Source: Phoebastria nigripes (taxonomy: Eukaryota > Chordata > Aves > Procellariiformes > Diomedeidae). Taken from it: a DNA stretch of 64,000 nt. The stretch covers positions 403,776 to 467,775 of the forward strand of contig JAYKAV010002779.1 of assembly GCA_035582835.1 (NCBI GenBank), given 5' to 3'. The position numbers and the translations under genes are program-made. The notes below the pieces were generated by a model. That model did no database searches. It was given only the letters and a program-made list of their open reading frames with translations, and was not told the DNA's origin. Numbering within the stretch: position 1 is the first letter of the stretch; every line of letters begins with the position of its first letter. Below are positions 60,892-64,000 of the stretch, piece after piece.

Positions 60892-63800
60892 ATATCAGTC
60901 TTCACTAAGAAAAATAACATAACCACATTAAAAACGAACAAACAAAAAAAGTCAAAGAAACTCAAACAGTTTCATTAAGAATCTGAATATGAAATCCAGT
61001 ATATTTTGAGGTCCTAAGTTCCACAAGTAAGGAATAGACTAAAATTAAATTTTTATTCCTTCCTTTTTGTTATACAATTGTTGTAAAATATTAACAATAC
61101 AATACTAAACACTTTTTATTGTCAAGAAAGTCATGGAACTTTACTAACAATAGTAAAGGTTGGAGTCATGGTCAAGTTACTACAGTTTAACAAGTAACTG
61201 CATATCAGCTGAGTCTCAATGATATCCTGTGTGCTTGTATCAGTGTTTTAGTTTAGATTAATTCACCTTCACTGTGGTCTGGGCCATGCTGAATCCTTTC
61301 ACAATTGCTGCAGTTTGTGATTCCCCAACTACAGACCAGCATTTAAATAACTGCTGTCTGTATTCTACCCCTTCAGCCTCACTGGCTTTCTTTCCACCTA
61401 ACCTGACTGTGCTAATAAATCTGGTTGCATAAAAGGGAGAACTGACTAATGTGAAAGCATGTAGCATAGTAGCAGAAAGAGCAGTAGGGCTGTGTGAACT
61501 TTTATAACTCTTCAGATAATATTCTTTACTTCACTGAACAAGTTTATGTCCCTGATTGTTTCAAACGAAACAGCCGCTGTAGGTTGAATCATACTTGTAG
61601 AAACTAAGCATGGCTTTTCAGGAGACATGAGAGAGGAATTCAGGGAGAAAAGGAAGCAGGGCTTGGCCAAGACATGCTTTGGTTTGCCTTAAAGATATCA
61701 AGTGTACAGAAAGTAATCTGGTGAGTTTAAAATATTTCTTATAAATTTTCATCTAATTTTTGACACGTCAGTTAATAGTAAATTGAATTTTTCTCTTAGG
61801 ACACCCATCCCTTTAAGGCAAGGTCTTCTGGATATGAAGTCAGGTCAAACGTGGACCACAGTAAAAGAAAATATGGCAGCAGGAGAGGATAGTTTCTATA
61901 GGGGCTCTTAACTGATAGAAAAAAGCATTATTCTTGAGCAACTTATTTGTTCTATGAGAAGCCAAATGTATAAACAAACCTAGTAGACTCACATTTCTCC
62001 CAAAAAGTCCTACTAAATTTCTTGTTAAAGATCATTGCCTTCATAATATGAAAGTGATTAAATGGTTGACATTTAACATGGGTAGTACCTAATTGTATGA
62101 TGATTGACATCATTATACAAGGAAGAGGAAGAAAAACATATAAATGCATTAATGAACATTTGGATTGCCCAGTGGGAGAAGCCTGTCAGAATGGTCTGTA
62201 TCATGCTAAAATTCAAACATGAAAGATGACAAATCTGAGGAACAAAGTGAAGGCACTAATACAAAACTGTATACCCTTCTCTTTACTCCCTTTCTATTTC
62301 AGTACCATTACTATGAACAGGTCATTAATTCATTTGGTAGCAAGGCACAAATTTAATGTTCAGTATAAATAAATCTACAACTTCATCAAAACCCTTGAAA
62401 GTACAGGTATATATATCTGCAAATTAGAATGGTACAAATAAGATATTTATGCCTTGCTTCTCAATTAATGTATACACTGCTACCTTGAGAAATTTTCATT
62501 TTAACAAATGATTTTAAATTATGTCAGTTCCCATTTGCCTTCCTCAACTGTATTGTTTCAAAGTCATGAAGGTAATAAATAGATTAAAATCTTAAAAATA
62601 TTTCCTTTTAGGTAAAACAAGAAAAAACCCCAAACTGTAGATATTCCATTACTGCAGCTAATGTCCATTTAAGAGCCTTTTGTACATAACACATATGTAG
62701 AGGAAGCTAACACGGTATTGCCAAGGCATATTTAATTTTCTTAAAGAGTGTGATAGAAAAACATACTGAGACACTGTCTTAAAAGCAAATGAATGGATGG
62801 CTCATCACCGGTTTTGCCTATTATTTTAAGAAGCGGTGCACAACCTTCAGCACACTCCACCAAGAGAGTGGTAGAAGTTCATATTAATGTCAGCTAAGAT
62901 GAATCCTTGAAGTTTACAAAACTTCTGACTGTGAGTTTCAGAAATAAAGAAATAAAGTAAAAATATTGCAAGCCTGCAAGATGCCTCATGCATACAACAT
63001 CACCTTTAAAATATCACATTTGAAATAAAATACACAGTCACAGAAAAACCCCATAGTATAAAACATGAACTTATTTTCATTAAATACCTTAGATAATGAT
63101 TTTCTGAGATGAGATTTTTCTGTAAAGAACCTTTTGAGCAGGACAAGCATGTAACAGACTCTATCAACTGATATTTCAAAATCCTGGAAATTATTAGTAT
63201 TTCAAATATTAAGAAAATATAGACATATAGTCAAAGCTTTCACATTAACACTAATACCTCTGATTATCATAGAAAATGAAAAGAGCTATCGCAGGTAGCA
63301 ACATAAAATTATATACTCTGTGTAATTTTTCCTTAATTTTTCATGTTTGTTTACATGCCTTATCAACATTTTAAAGGGTAACAGCTTGTTTCAGTAAGAA
63401 TATAAATACTTATTAGATCAAATGGAAACATAAATAGTATTAGCCAAAGAAAGCATCACCAGGGTTCCTATTCTTTGATCTTGGTTTCTTAGCTTAAAGC
63501 TGTAGGAATTCCCACAGCTGTTGCAAAATTTGAACTCAAGAAGCAATAATAAAATATAAATTTTATTCTCCCAATGTTTCAGTTATTTACTTATTGAACA
63601 TCACAAAAAAAAAAAAAAAAAATAGTGTCTGTTGTCACATTTTTGCATTGATCTAGCTCTTATGAAAGAGGAAGTTCATTCAGCAAAATGCAAATCTCTC
63701 TAAATAAGCTGGATTCCTTTTACAGTCTGGGAAAGAAATAGGCACTTCTAAGGAGTGGTTCACTTCAGGTTTTGGACTTCTGCTTTAGCATTAGATGAAG

Positions 63801-64000
63801 TGTGCCTTGGAAATGTATTTTTCTTTCAGCTGTCTGAAAAAGAAGCCTAAGTTGGCCAGATGTCTAAAATNAGGTAAAATGAATCCCACCCAGACTTTCT
63901 ATTGTTTGAAATTGTTCTATCAGCTGGTGAAAAATATCAGACTTTTTTTTTTTTTAGCACTGTAGAAAGAACAGCATATTTTTAACACTCAATTCAGTTC
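60892..64000. other. AT-rich intergenic DNA to the window end, no gene recognised
   Basis: No gene, RNA or transposon is recognised. A poly-A run lies at about 63606-63622 and a poly-T run at about 63943-63955. One N lies at 63871. Confidence 0.5.

Overview
This window looks like a nuclear chromosome segment from a bird. The main evidence is the repeats. Several CR1 non-LTR retrotransposon copies carry the typical avian CR1 3' ends, either an ATTCTATG tail or a GAATA-type tail, and an ORF2 that reads as AP-endonuclease plus reverse transcriptase. There are also five endogenous-retrovirus LTR insertions with clean 5-bp target-site duplications (TSDs). No L1, Alu or B-type SINE was recognised. 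The species cannot be fixed from sequence alone.

The background is AT-rich, intergenic-looking DNA. I found no host protein-coding exon, tRNA, rRNA or CRISPR array that I can defend. All ORFs with recognisable homology belong to transposable elements. The other short ORFs are chance frames, low-complexity frames, or frames through LTRs.

Layout: 1-4093 unannotated; 4094-4652 solo LTR (+); 6.4-8.3 kb a CR1 copy holding most of the RT domain, broken by two stops and an indel; 15.36-15.53 kb an old antisense CR1 scrap; 15660-18280 a two-LTR provirus with a Lys-type primer-binding site (PBS), a polypurine tract and AGGAT duplications, but no gag, pol or env (its interior is largely a tandem array of about 48-bp units); 24.5-25.05 kb a CR1 3' end; 27.43-28.59 kb a CR1 copy whose endonuclease is fused by internal deletion to the end of the ORF2 protein; 30918-31495 solo LTR (-); 31.58-31.85 and 32.93-33.22 kb two antisense CR1 3' ends with GAATA tails; 47063-48162 a 1.1-kb solo LTR (-) of another family with its own about 48-bp tandem array; 60333-60886 solo LTR (+) with an ATT microsatellite. 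The long gaps hold only simple repeats that I could recognise.

The most interesting structure is the pair of about 48-bp arrays. One is in the interior of the short provirus and the other in the transcribed part of the unrelated-looking 1.1-kb LTR. They share period, strand sense relative to the element, and a core TGGAGCAG motif. In the provirus the 48-nt period can be read as a 16-codon repeat ending in a Leu-Glu-Gln-Val type core. This looks like one sequence module carried by two LTR-element families.
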